NCBI GenBank assembly: GCA_035507915.1
Contig: DATJNS010000237.1
Location: 1 to 31,198, forward strand
DNA from: JACQAI01 sp035507915
GTDB lineage: Bacteria > Pseudomonadota > Alphaproteobacteria > Elsterales > Elsteraceae
DNA: 31,198 nt
Direction of reading: 5' to 3'
Shown here: in pieces, positions 15,566-23,557 of the stretch
Layout of the letters: every line of letters begins with the position of its first letter
How positions within the stretch are numbered: position 1 is the stretch's first letter
Translations under genes and position numbers: made by a program
The notes under the pieces: model-generated
Databases searched by the model: none
The model's input: the letters and a program-made list of their open reading frames with translations, nothing else
Told to the model about the DNA's origin: nothing

Positions 15566-15882
15566 TCGATCCCAGCGCGGCGGGCGTCGCGGGCGATCGG
15601 CGCCTCAGTGGTGCCGGCGCCCGCGCGCACCTTGCCGCGGAAGGAGCGGACCCGCGCCGTCGCACCTCCGAGGCCAGTGGCGGCGGCGACGTTCTGGGGA
15701 CGTGGCGTCAAATGCGGCGCTCAGCCGTAGACGATCACGTCGTCCACCGGCATGCGCCGGAGTGCATGACGCAGACAACCGATCAGCGCGGGTGAAGCGC
15801 AGCGCTACCCGCGATCCCGATCGGAATGCCAGACCCAGCCGCGAAGCCGGTCGTGCCGGCCCGCTGGCTGGTCAAGGTTTGG
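15566..15882. other. Intergenic stretch without a gene
   Basis: About 320 bases lie between the convergent Spy-like and HU genes. Open frames here are Arg-rich shadows with no signature. The only clear structure is the REP-like hairpin at 15788-15812. I see no T-tract terminator for either flanking gene. Confidence 0.6.
15788..15812. repeat. REP-like palindromic hairpin
   Basis: The outer arms GCGGGT (15788-15793) and ACCCGC (15807-15812) enclose a second pair, AGCGC (15796-15800) and GCGCT (15802-15806). The only asymmetry is GA at 15794-15795, and the innermost pairs would open to form the loop. The order GGGTGAAGCGCAGCGCTACCC resembles the intergenic palindromes often scattered through alphaproteobacterial genomes. 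It sits between two convergent genes, the usual position for REP elements. Only one copy was noticed in this window. Confidence 0.5.
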
Positions 15883-16185
15883 TCAGACGGCTTCCTTGAG
15901 CTCTTTGGCGGCCCGGAAGGCGACCTTCTTGCTTGCCTTGATCTTGATCGCTTCGCCGGTCGCCGGATTGCGACCCATGCGGGCGGCGCGCTTGCGCACG
16001 ACCAGAATGCCGAGGCCGCCGATGCGGATGCGCTCGCCTTTCTTCAGATGCTTGACGACGAGACCCACCATGTCGTTCAGAATCGCGTCGGCCTGCTTCT
16101 TCGGCATCTCATGGCTCTCCGCTATCGCGGCGGCCAGATGCTTCAGGGTGACGGTGGTGGTCGGCTTTTTTGTCGTTGCTGGCAT
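15883..16185 (-). CDS. HU/IHF-family DNA-binding protein
   Basis: A 100-residue histone-like protein. After a Thr/Lys-rich tail of about 12 residues come the dimerisation helices (LKHLAAAIAESHEMPKKQADAILNDMV), then the beta-arm with GLGILVVRKRAARMGRNPATGEAIKI, where the RNPxTG turn and intercalating Pro are conserved. A final helix (AAKELKEAV) follows. The family bends DNA as dimers in the nucleoid and in regulatory complexes. It is slightly longer than classic HU (about 90) because of the N-terminal tail. The ATG at 16185 has only a weak purine site. A roughly 180-nt AT-richer leader (16186-16367) must hold its promoter. It is unlinked to the basic peptide at 8142 but could share a nucleoid role. 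Confidence 0.92.
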   Translation of the reverse strand: MPATTKKPTTTVTLKHLAAAIAESHEMPKKQADAILNDMVGLVVKHLKKGERIRIGGLGILVVRKRAARMGRNPATGEAIKIKASKKVAFRAAKELKEAV

Positions 16186-16367
16186 GGCTCACGCACCCGT
16201 GTTCGAGAGTGTCTGACGAGGCGTACTGATTCACCCTTCTCGCCCAAAAAGCAAGATGATCTTCGGCCGATTTTGCGCTGTTTCCGCTGCGAATCGACAT
16301 TATTTCGGTTGACTCCCGGAGTTCGACCGCTCCGCCCGATTCGTCAGCGCCCGCTCGAATCGACGAC

Positions 16368-17126
16368 TCACGCCGCGTCGTGAAAAATGATGCCGAGCGT
16401 ATCGCGCCGTCCGCTGCGGATGCGGCTCACGCCGTGACGCAACGCCACGCGATAGACGCCACGCGTGCCGCGCACCGGTCGGTGGTTGACCGCGAACACG
16501 ACCGCGTCGCCGAGCGCCAGCGGCACGACCTCGGCCTTCGATTGGGCCCGCGGGCGCTGCTCGACGATCACGAACTCGCCGCCGGCGAACGCCGCCGCCG
16601 GATCGCTCAGCAGAACCGTGAGCTGCAGCGGGAACACGAGATCGCCGTACAGATCCTGATGGAGGCAGTTGTAGTCGTCGGCAACGTAATGGAGGATCAA
16701 GGGTGTCGGCCGGTTCTGCCCGGCCGCGTGGCAGCGTGCGAGGAACTCCTCGAGCGTCGGTGGAAAACGGTCGGCCTGGCCGAGCAGCTCGCGCCACCGA
16801 TTGGCGACCGGCACGAGACGCGGATAGATCGCCGCGCGCAGAGCGTCGACCAGGGCCGGCAGCGGATAGCGCAGATATTTGTACTCGCCGCGGCCGAAGG
16901 CGTGGCGTTGCATGACGACGCGGCTGCGGAAGGCGCTGTCGTCACCGTAGAGCGCGGCCAGCTCGCTGCACTGGGCCGCCGTGAGCAAGCCGGGCAGGGT
17001 CGCGTAGCCGCGCTCGTCGAGCATCGTCGCGACGCCGTCCCAGTCGATCGCGGCCATGCGGGCGGCCACCCGGGATGCCGCGCCGTCCGGCGTTTGGCGG
17101 TCCCGAGAGAGTGATCGTCGTCTCAT
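16368..17126 (-). CDS. 2OG-Fe(II) oxygenase
   Basis: A 252-residue protein if it starts at ATG 17126. The iron-binding facial triad is visible as HxD in NCLHQDLYGD and a distal His in VALRHGVSRI, with an Arg in the following segment for 2-oxoglutarate. A segment, HAFGRGEYKYLRYPLP, precedes them, matching the uncharacterised COG3826-like 2OG oxygenase group. Such enzymes hydroxylate a substrate with O2 and 2-oxoglutarate; this group's substrate is not known. The start is uncertain: GTG 17162 and ATG 17057 (MAAIDWDGVA) are alternatives, and none has a strong ribosome site. Similarity appears to begin near RVAARMAAIDW, which favours the two longer forms. It lies 81 nt downstream of a DMT permease on the same strand. 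Confidence 0.85.
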   Translation of the reverse strand: MRRRSLSRDRQTPDGAASRVAARMAAIDWDGVATMLDERGYATLPGLLTAAQCSELAALYGDDSAFRSRVVMQRHAFGRGEYKYLRYPLPALVDALRAAIYPRLVPVANRWRELLGQADRFPPTLEEFLARCHAAGQNRPTPLILHYVADDYNCLHQDLYGDLVFPLQLTVLLSDPAAAFAGGEFVIVEQRPRAQSKAEVVPLALGDAVVFAVNHRPVRGTRGVYRVALRHGVSRIRSGRRDTLGIIFHDAA

Positions 17127-17207
17127 GAGCGAAGGATCGCGGCCACGAGCGGCGGAAGCCACCCGTTTGTTGCCGCATCCTAGCGCGGCAGCGGGCGCAA
17201 GCTCCCA

Positions 17208-18110
17208 CTAGCGGGCGAGCGTGATGCCGAGCACGCCGAGGGTGAGCAGCAGCAAGCCGACGAGCTCGCGTCCCGACAGCGCTTCGCGAAAGATCCGCTG
17301 CGACACCGCGTAGCTGAACAGCAGCTCGATCAGCCCGAGGGTGCGCACGTGCGCGACCGGCTCGAGCGCCATGGCGGTGAACCAGCATCCGGACGCGAGC
17401 GCGCCCATGAACCCGGCGACCAGCGAGATCCGCCAGGCGCGGCAGACCGCGCCGACGACCTTGGGCGCGCGGGCCCACAAATAGCCGCCGAGCATCACGC
17501 TCTGGATGAACTGCGCGAAGACGAGCGTGCAGGCCGCCGCCAGACCCGGCGAGTGTGGCGCCAACGCCAGCGCCGCGGCGCGATAGCCGACCGCCGAGAT
17601 CGCGAAGACGCCGCCCGACGCGATGCCGAGCAGCGCCGCCGTCGAGCCCAGCCCCTTGAGCAGGCCGCCCTGCCCCGGCGCAGCGACCAACATGACGCCG
17701 GCCGCCGCGAGCACCACGCACGCGCCGACCACCGGCCCGACCGCTTCGCCGAGGATCACGAAGCCGAAGATCGCGACCTGGATCACCTCGGTCTTGGAAT
17801 AGGCGATCCCGAGCGCGAAGTTGCGCATCGCGAGCACGCGCAGCAGCAGTGCCGTAGCGATGATCTGCGACCCGCCGCCGACGAACGTCCAGAACACATA
17901 ATCGAGGGTCGCGGCGGGCAGGTGATCACCCGTCGCGCCGAGATACACCACCAAGTAGGCGACCGCGAACGGCAGGCCATAGAGGAAGCGCACCAGGGTC
18001 GCGCCCAACGTGCCGAGATCGCCGGTCAGATGCCGTTGCGTCGCGTTGCGGATGGTCTGCGCCAGCGCCGCCGCGATCGTGATCGGAATCCACAGCCAGG
18101 TGATCGCCAC
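17208..18110 (-). CDS. DMT-superfamily permease (EamA family)
   Basis: A 300-residue, highly hydrophobic protein with about ten predicted membrane helices arranged as two repeats. The first repeat ends near VLAAAGVMLVAAPG, and the second runs from LGIASGGVFAISAVGYRAAA to LLLLTLGVLGITLAR. This is the EamA drug/metabolite transporter layout (about 300 residues). SKTEVIQVAIFGFVILGEAVGPVVG matches the conserved helix-4/5 region seen in EamA exporters. GTG 18110 is preferred over GTG 18116 because GGAG lies at normal distance only for 18110. The transported compound is unknown. The divergent amidohydrolase gene at 18302 and the downstream oxygenase give no firm hint. Confidence 0.88.
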   Translation of the reverse strand: MAITWLWIPITIAAALAQTIRNATQRHLTGDLGTLGATLVRFLYGLPFAVAYLVVYLGATGDHLPAATLDYVFWTFVGGGSQIIATALLLRVLAMRNFALGIAYSKTEVIQVAIFGFVILGEAVGPVVGACVVLAAAGVMLVAAPGQGGLLKGLGSTAALLGIASGGVFAISAVGYRAAALALAPHSPGLAAACTLVFAQFIQSVMLGGYLWARAPKVVGAVCRAWRISLVAGFMGALASGCWFTAMALEPVAHVRTLGLIELLFSYAVSQRIFREALSGRELVGLLLLTLGVLGITLAR

Positions 18111-18301
18111 GCCCACGCTCCGTCAGGTCGAGCCGGTCGGAGGCTCGAACTCCGACAGTGTCCCGTCATCGCTACAGCAGCCGGCGGGCACTGTTAAGCG
18201 GGAAGCACGTCGGGGCGCGGCGAGCAGCCATGCGCGCCCGGGGGCTAGCCTTGCGGCCGCCGCGGGCGGCAGAATACGTCATCCCTCGGGAGGAACAGAC
18301 G

Positions 18302-20023
18302 ATGCACGACCTGGTGATCCGCGGCGCAACCGTCATCGACGGCCTGGGCCACGAGCCCCGGCGCGCCGACGTCGCCGTCAAGGACTCGCGCGTGGTCGCG
18401 ATCGGCGCGGTCGGCCGCGACGCCGCCGAGACGGTCGACGCCGACGGGTTGACGCTCGCGCCCGGCATCGTCGACCTGCACACCCACTACGACGCGCAGG
18501 CGACCTGGGATCCGACCTTGTCGCCCTCGCCGTCGCTCGGCGTCACGACCGTGGTGATGGGCAATTGCGGCTTCGGAATCGTGCCGAGCCCGCCGCCGGT
18601 GCGCGATTTGATCATGCGCAACCTGTCGGTCGTCGAGGGCATGGACCTGGACGCCCTGCGCGCCGGCATCCAATGGGAATTCGAGTCGTTCAAGGACTAC
18701 ATGGGCGCGATCCGGCGGCGCGGGGTTTACCCGAACGTCGCGGTGCTGGTCGGCCATTCGGTGGCGCGCACCGCAGTGATGGGCGAGGAAGCCTCGACGC
18801 GCCGCGAGGCGACCGCCGAGGAGCTCCAGCGCATGAAGGCGATCGTCGCGGACGCCATGCAGAACGGCGCGATCGGCCTCGGTGCCTCCTATTCGCCCAA
18901 TCATTCGGGACACGGCGGCGTGCCGATGCCGTCGACCATCACGGATCTCGGCGAGCTCGACGCGCTCGCCGGCGCCATGGGCCCGCGCGGCAAGGGCGTC
19001 ATCCAGCTCGCATCGGGCGCGCGCACGATCGACGAGATGGAAGGCTTGGCCCAGCGCCATGGCCGTCCGGTGTTCCTGTCGACCTCGATGGGGATGTACA
19101 ACGAGCAGGCGCCCGAGCGCGCGATCGGCCTGTTCGAGGCCTGCGCCGCCGCGCACCGCCGCGGCCACGGCGTGTATGTGCAGATTCCCTGCCAGCCGCT
19201 GTCGTTCGATTTCACGATGGCGAACGCCTACCCGTTCTACAGCCACGAGGCGTTCGCGCCGATCAAGGCCTACACCCGCGAGCAGCTGAAGCCGGTGTTC
19301 CGCGATCCGAGCTTCCGCGCGCGCTTCCGCGAGAACGTCAGCCTGCCGCGGCCGGGCCTGATCTTCCAAGGCAACTGGGACCGCATCATGGTCGCGGCGA
19401 CCGCGCTCGAGAAGAACGCCGGACTGGTCAACCGCATGGTCGACGAGGTCGCGCGGGCGCGCGGCGTCGACCCGCTCGACTTCATGCTCGACCTCAGCCT
19501 CGAGGAAGATCTGCAGACCGCGTTCCTCGGCAAGTTCCTCAACGTCGTCGAGGACGGCCTGGCGCCGCTGCTCAAGCACGATGCCGGCGTGATCGCGCTG
19601 TCGGATGCCGGCGCGCATCTCATCTACATGTGCGACGCCGGCTTCGGCCTCAATTTTCTCGGCCACTGGGTGCGCGAGCGCGGCGATTTCGACCTCGTCG
19701 ACGGCGTGCGGCGGCTGACCAGCCACCAGGCGGACCTCTACGGCATTCCCGACCGCGGCCGCATCGCGGTGGGCGCGTTCGCCGACCTGCTGCTGTTCGA
19801 TCCCGCGACGGTCGGCATCTCCGCGGCGCGGCGGATCCAGGATCTGCCCGGCGGCGGCCGGCGCACGATCCGTGATCCCAAGGGCGTGCACGGCGTGTTC
19901 GTGAACGGCGTCAAGGTGTTCGACGGCCAGTCCTATCCGCGTCATGCCAAGGGGCCGGGCCAGGTGCTCGACCGCTTCGCGCCGAGCCGGGCCGCCGCGG
20001 CGCCCGCGTACGGCCAACCCTAG
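18302..20023 (+). CDS. Amidohydrolase, N-acyl-D-amino-acid deacylase-like (atypical)
   Basis: A 573-residue TIM-barrel amidohydrolase. The N-terminal beta-sandwich is DLVIRGATVIDGLG. The metal motif HTHYD is at His60/His62. Cys89 in VMGNCGFG matches the bridging Cys of D-aminoacylases, and SDAGAH near residue 440 gives the catalytic Asp. The barrel is followed by the closing beta-sandwich (DRGRIAVGAFADLLLFDP). The THMR and ISHxK segments that carry the second-metal His residues in classic D-aminoacylases are not seen; LSTSMGMYN and QIPCQPLSF stand there instead. ATG 18302 has GGGAGGAA 6 nt upstream. It lies 14 nt before the LigB-like dioxygenase, so the pair is probably co-transcribed. The true substrate is unknown. 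Confidence 0.87.
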   Translation: MHDLVIRGATVIDGLGHEPRRADVAVKDSRVVAIGAVGRDAAETVDADGLTLAPGIVDLHTHYDAQATWDPTLSPSPSLGVTTVVMGNCGFGIVPSPPPVRDLIMRNLSVVEGMDLDALRAGIQWEFESFKDYMGAIRRRGVYPNVAVLVGHSVARTAVMGEEASTRREATAEELQRMKAIVADAMQNGAIGLGASYSPNHSGHGGVPMPSTITDLGELDALAGAMGPRGKGVIQLASGARTIDEMEGLAQRHGRPVFLSTSMGMYNEQAPERAIGLFEACAAAHRRGHGVYVQIPCQPLSFDFTMANAYPFYSHEAFAPIKAYTREQLKPVFRDPSFRARFRENVSLPRPGLIFQGNWDRIMVAATALEKNAGLVNRMVDEVARARGVDPLDFMLDLSLEEDLQTAFLGKFLNVVEDGLAPLLKHDAGVIALSDAGAHLIYMCDAGFGLNFLGHWVRERGDFDLVDGVRRLTSHQADLYGIPDRGRIAVGAFADLLLFDPATVGISAARRIQDLPGGGRRTIRDPKGVHGVFVNGVKVFDGQSYPRHAKGPGQVLDRFAPSRAAAAPAYGQP

Positions 20024-20037
20024 GATAGGCGCGCGCG

Positions 20038-21096
20038 ATGTCGAACATCCTCGGCGGCGTGATGATGCCGCACGCGCCGCAGTTCTTCACCCTGCCGGAC
20101 ACCGAGGACAAGGCGACCGTCGAACGCGTGCGCCTCAAGGCCGGCGAGATCGGTCGACACCTCGCGGCGCTCGCGCCCGACGTCTGGATCGTGATTGCCA
20201 ACGACCACGCCAACCAGTTCCTGCTGCATTGCACGGCGCCCTTCACCCTGCATATCGGCAACGCGGTGCGCGGCGCCTTCGCCGGGCGCGCATTCAATCA
20301 CCGCGTCCCGTCCGCGCTGTCGCTGGCGCTGATCCCCTACCTCCAGCGCGAGGGCTTCGATCCCGCATTCTCGAGCACCGCCGAGATCGACTACGCGTTC
20401 GGCATCCCGCTGACCTTCCTCGGGGTGGCCGACCCGATCCTGCCGGTCTACGTGAACGCCTACGTGCCGCCGCAGCCGCCGATCGAGCGCTGCTACGCCT
20501 TCGGCCAGGCGCTGGCGCGCGGCGTCGCGGCGCTGGGCGCCCGCGCCGTCGTCGTGGCGAGCGGCGGCATGTCGCATTATCCGGGCACCGAGCAGTACGG
20601 GTCGCCCGACGTCGCGTGGGATCGCGCGCTGTTCGCGACCCTCGAGACCGGCAACCTACGCACCCTGCTCGCCTACGATGCCGACGAACTGGACCGGCGC
20701 GGCAATGTCGAGCTGCGCTCGTGGGCGATCGCCGCCGGCATGCTGGGCGAGCGCAAGCCCGACACGTCGCTGTTCGAGCCGAGCTGGCACCACACCTATG
20801 CCACCTTGGCATGGTTCGGCGCCGGCGCCGGCGCGACGAGCGAGCCGCACTATCCGCACATCCGGCCCGATCGGGTCGCGCTGACCGACGCGCTGCATCG
20901 CCTCGCCAACGATCCCGAGGCGCGTCAGCGCTTCCTCGGCGACCCCGCCGCCTTCGCCGCGTCCGCCGATCTCACCGCGCCCGAGCAGACGGCGCTCGCG
21001 ACATTGGACCAGAGGGCGCTGCTGGCGCTCGGCGTGCACCCGTTGGTGCCGTTCCTGGCGCGCCTCCAGCTCGAGCGCATGGGCTGGAAGCGCTGA
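20038..21096 (+). CDS. Class III extradiol dioxygenase, LigB-LigA fusion
   Basis: A 352-residue protein. Residues 1-270 are a LigB-type catalytic domain: His12 in MMPHAPQF and His57 in ANDHANQF match LigB iron ligands, GGMSHYPG carries the catalytic His, and NVELRSW carries the ligand Glu. Residues from about 275 to 352 (LTDALHRLANDPEARQRFLGD onward, with LTAPEQTALATLDQRALLALGVHP) match the small LigA subunit of protocatechuate 4,5-dioxygenase. The order LigB then LigA in one chain is that of gallate dioxygenases (DesB/GalA type), although this protein is shorter than those. It cleaves a catecholic ring next to the diol using Fe(II) and O2. AGGATAGG precedes the ATG. It is probably co-transcribed with the amidohydrolase. 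Confidence 0.88.
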   Translation: MSNILGGVMMPHAPQFFTLPDTEDKATVERVRLKAGEIGRHLAALAPDVWIVIANDHANQFLLHCTAPFTLHIGNAVRGAFAGRAFNHRVPSALSLALIPYLQREGFDPAFSSTAEIDYAFGIPLTFLGVADPILPVYVNAYVPPQPPIERCYAFGQALARGVAALGARAVVVASGGMSHYPGTEQYGSPDVAWDRALFATLETGNLRTLLAYDADELDRRGNVELRSWAIAAGMLGERKPDTSLFEPSWHHTYATLAWFGAGAGATSEPHYPHIRPDRVALTDALHRLANDPEARQRFLGDPAAFAASADLTAPEQTALATLDQRALLALGVHPLVPFLARLQLERMGWKR

Positions 21097-21099
21097 GGC

Positions 21100-22023
21100 T
21101 CACGCGCGGGCGGTCTGCATCCCCTTGAACCGCTCGGCGCCGCTCGGGAACGCCCATTCCGCGAAGGCGTCGGGAGTCGGCTCGAACTCGCGCGGCTGCC
21201 ACGCGTCGGTGACGCTGTCGGTGTCGAAATCGTATTCGGCCGCGCCGCCGCAGGGATTCTTGAGATACCAGAAATAGGCCGAGGAGATCGGGTGGCGGCC
21301 CGGGCCGATATGGGTCTCCCAACCCTGACTCGTCATGTGCAGGCCGCCGCCGAACACCTCGTGGATGTCGCGCACGTCGAACGCCACGTGATGGAAGCCG
21401 ACCGCGCCGTCGCGGCACATCAGGAACAGGTTGTGGTGATCCGACACCGCCGGCGCGCGCAGGAACATGCCGCGGCCCGGATAGCTGTCGGTCAGCCGGA
21501 ACTCGAGGTGATCCCGGTAGAAGCCGGCGGTCGCGGCCAGATCGAGCACGGCGAACACGACGTGCGCCAGATGCACGGGCGCCGCCTTGGGATAGAGCGG
21601 CGCCGGACGGTCGATGCGTTCCGGATGGCCCGGCGTGTTGAACCGGGTCGGCGCGACCGCGGCCGGCTTGAGGCGCGAGAGCTCGAACGCGATGGCGTGG
21701 CCGGCCGGGTCGGTCGCGCGGATCGTCACGCCGTCGGGCTCGCGCCGCGATTGTGCCGGCAGCCGCTCGGCAATCCGGCGCAAGGACGGCTCGTCGGCGA
21801 CCGCCCAGGTGATCTCGCGCGCGGTCGGCCCTGCGACCGGCGCCGGCGGCAGGCGCGGATGGTCGAGCGGCCGGAGCACGATCTCCGCCCCCTCGGCAAC
21901 CGCGAACACGCGCTCGTCGGCGGCGCTCCGCACGGGCGCCAGGCCGAAGTCGGTCCAGAAACGCGTGCCGGCGTCGAGATCCGCGACGCCGTAGGTGACC
22001 CGCTGCAAGCCGACGATCTTCAT
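21100..22023 (-). CDS. VOC-family (type I) extradiol dioxygenase-like protein
   Basis: A 307-residue protein with two vicinal-oxygen-chelate modules. The first module covers about residues 1-120. The second has the three metal ligands of type I extradiol dioxygenases: His in VHLAHVVFAV, His in GFHHVAFDV, and Glu in CGGAAEYDFD. This supports ring cleavage of a catechol-like compound or a related glyoxalase-type reaction. The ATG at 22023 has GGAGAGG about 7 nt upstream. Its stop faces the stop of the LigBA dioxygenase across 3 nt, so two structurally unrelated extradiol enzymes lie tail to tail. Confidence 0.88.
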   Translation of the reverse strand: MKIVGLQRVTYGVADLDAGTRFWTDFGLAPVRSAADERVFAVAEGAEIVLRPLDHPRLPPAPVAGPTAREITWAVADEPSLRRIAERLPAQSRREPDGVTIRATDPAGHAIAFELSRLKPAAVAPTRFNTPGHPERIDRPAPLYPKAAPVHLAHVVFAVLDLAATAGFYRDHLEFRLTDSYPGRGMFLRAPAVSDHHNLFLMCRDGAVGFHHVAFDVRDIHEVFGGGLHMTSQGWETHIGPGRHPISSAYFWYLKNPCGGAAEYDFDTDSVTDAWQPREFEPTPDAFAEWAFPSGAERFKGMQTARA

Positions 22024-22112
22024 GGCTGCCTCTCCGTCGAGATCCTGGCGATCGGGAGTGACTCGTGGCGACTATGAGGACGCCCTGTGCGCGCGTCCAG
22101 CCTCGGTCCGCG

Positions 22113-22676
22113 TCATCGCGGCGGTGGCGCCGTCCCGCGATGCGCATGGACGCAGCTGCGCAGCTGCTGCAGCGCCTGGGACGAGCCGTTCAGGCTGAAC
22201 GAGATGCCGATATGCTCGGCGAGCACCCGCAGGAACTGACCGTCGCGCAGCTCCTTCATCATGTCGTCGTCGGCGCCGAACTCGGCAACCAGCGTCTTGT
22301 CGGAGCGCGCCGAGGCGATGATCTGGAGCGGGTCGCGGTTGTCGATCATCAGGCTCGCCACGTAGTCGCCGCCGCTCTTGAGGCGCCAGTCCTCGGAGCC
22401 GATCTCGATCTGCAGCTCGTACTTCGGGTTCAGGGCAAAGCCGAGCGCAACGCCGCCATACGACGTCGAAACGGCGCACCGGTTGAACGCATGCGTGCGC
22501 GGATCGAAATAGGCGCCGCCGCTCCATCCCTGAACCTGGAACGCGTCGACGGCTTCCTGCGCGCGCGGCGCGGCAGGATTGGCGAAGGCGACCGCGACGG
22601 CTGCCAGAACGGCCGGAATCACCGGCCGGAGGCGGCGGGTCTCGCCCCGCTTGAACCGATCAAATAACATCGACAT
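22113..22676 (-). CDS. Exported protein of unknown function, possibly IalB-like
   Basis: A 187-residue protein. After a basic N-terminus (MSMLFDRFKRGETRRLRP) comes a hydrophobic signal segment, VIPAVLAAVAVAFANPAAP, with cleavage probably near RAQ. The mature domain has FQVQGWSGGAYFD, FNRCAVSTSYGG, a central beta-rich part, and the end FSLNGSSQALQQLRSCVHAH. Its two Cys are positioned to bridge the start and end. A similar layout occurs in exported proteins related to the invasion-associated locus B group, but the match is weak. The ATG at 22676 lacks a close ribosome site (GGGAGG is about 15 nt away); the next ATG at 22670 is an alternative. The divergent methyltransferase starts only 32 nt away. 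Confidence 0.7.
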   Translation of the reverse strand: MSMLFDRFKRGETRRLRPVIPAVLAAVAVAFANPAAPRAQEAVDAFQVQGWSGGAYFDPRTHAFNRCAVSTSYGGVALGFALNPKYELQIEIGSEDWRLKSGGDYVASLMIDNRDPLQIIASARSDKTLVAEFGADDDMMKELRDGQFLRVLAEHIGISFSLNGSSQALQQLRSCVHAHRGTAPPPR

Positions 22677-22708
22677 TTGATGATTGCCGAGCCTCCCAGA
22701 GTCCAACT

Positions 22709-23542
22709 GTGACATCCCGCGCCGCTGCGGTCGAGCCGCACCCCTATCGACGGTTCGAGCACGCCGGCTGGCAGACCGCCGCCGCGCGCTACCCGTCGTC
22801 CTTCGCACATGCGACCGCCGCCTATGCCGACATGCTGCTCGATGCGGTCGGCGCCGGCTCCGGGACCCGGCTGCTCGACGTCGCCTGCGGCTCGGGCGTG
22901 GTGACCGCCGCCGCGCTGCGGCGCGGCTGTGTCGTCGCCGGGGTCGACTTCTCCCCCGCCATGCTGGCCGAAGCCCGGCAGCAGGCGCCCGACGCAACGT
23001 TCCACGAGGCCGACGCCGAGGCACTTCCGCTCCCGGGCGCCAGCGTCGACGCCGTGGTGAGCAATTTCGGCCTCCACCATTTCCCGTTCCCGGCGCGCGC
23101 CCTCGCGGAGGCGCATCGGGTGCTGCGCCCCGGCGGCCGTCTCGCGGCGACGGTGTGGGCGGCGCCCGAGGCGAACCTGGCTTGGCGCATCCTGTTCGAT
23201 GCGCTCGCGGCGCATGGCGATCCCGCCATCGACCTGCCGACGGCACCGCTCGGGCGTCTCAACCGGACGGACGACTGCGCACGACTGGCGCGCGACGCCG
23301 GCTTCGACGCGAAGCGCATCTTGGCCCGCATCGTCGACGCGGACTGGCCGCTCGCGGCACCCGCGGAGCTGGTCGACGGATTCCTCGCCGGAACCGTGCG
23401 GATGGCCGCGCTGATCGCGGCGCAGACCGCGGATGCTCGAGCAAAGATCCGCGCCGCGGTCGCCGACGCGGTGGGCGCGCACGCGTGCGATGGCGGCTAT
23501 CGGGTACCGACGGCCGCCATCCTGGTCACCGCCGTTCGCTGA
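22709..23542 (+). CDS. Class I SAM-dependent methyltransferase
   Basis: A 277-residue methyltransferase of the UbiE/Methyltransf_11 type. Motif I is LLDVACGSGVVT (residues about 55-66), followed by the acidic loop GVDFSPAMLAEAR. ADAEALPLPGASVDAVVSNFGLHHF holds the motif II/III pattern, and HRVLRPGGRLAATVW is the post-motif typical of the family. It transfers a methyl group from SAM to an unknown small molecule. The GTG start at 22709 has no obvious ribosome site. It is divergent from the exported protein (32 nt between starts) and convergent with the enolase-superfamily gene at 23558. Confidence 0.9.
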   Translation: MTSRAAAVEPHPYRRFEHAGWQTAAARYPSSFAHATAAYADMLLDAVGAGSGTRLLDVACGSGVVTAAALRRGCVVAGVDFSPAMLAEARQQAPDATFHEADAEALPLPGASVDAVVSNFGLHHFPFPARALAEAHRVLRPGGRLAATVWAAPEANLAWRILFDALAAHGDPAIDLPTAPLGRLNRTDDCARLARDAGFDAKRILARIVDADWPLAAPAELVDGFLAGTVRMAALIAAQTADARAKIRAAVADAVGAHACDGGYRVPTAAILVTAVR

Positions 23543-23557
23543 TCGCGACGCGCACGC

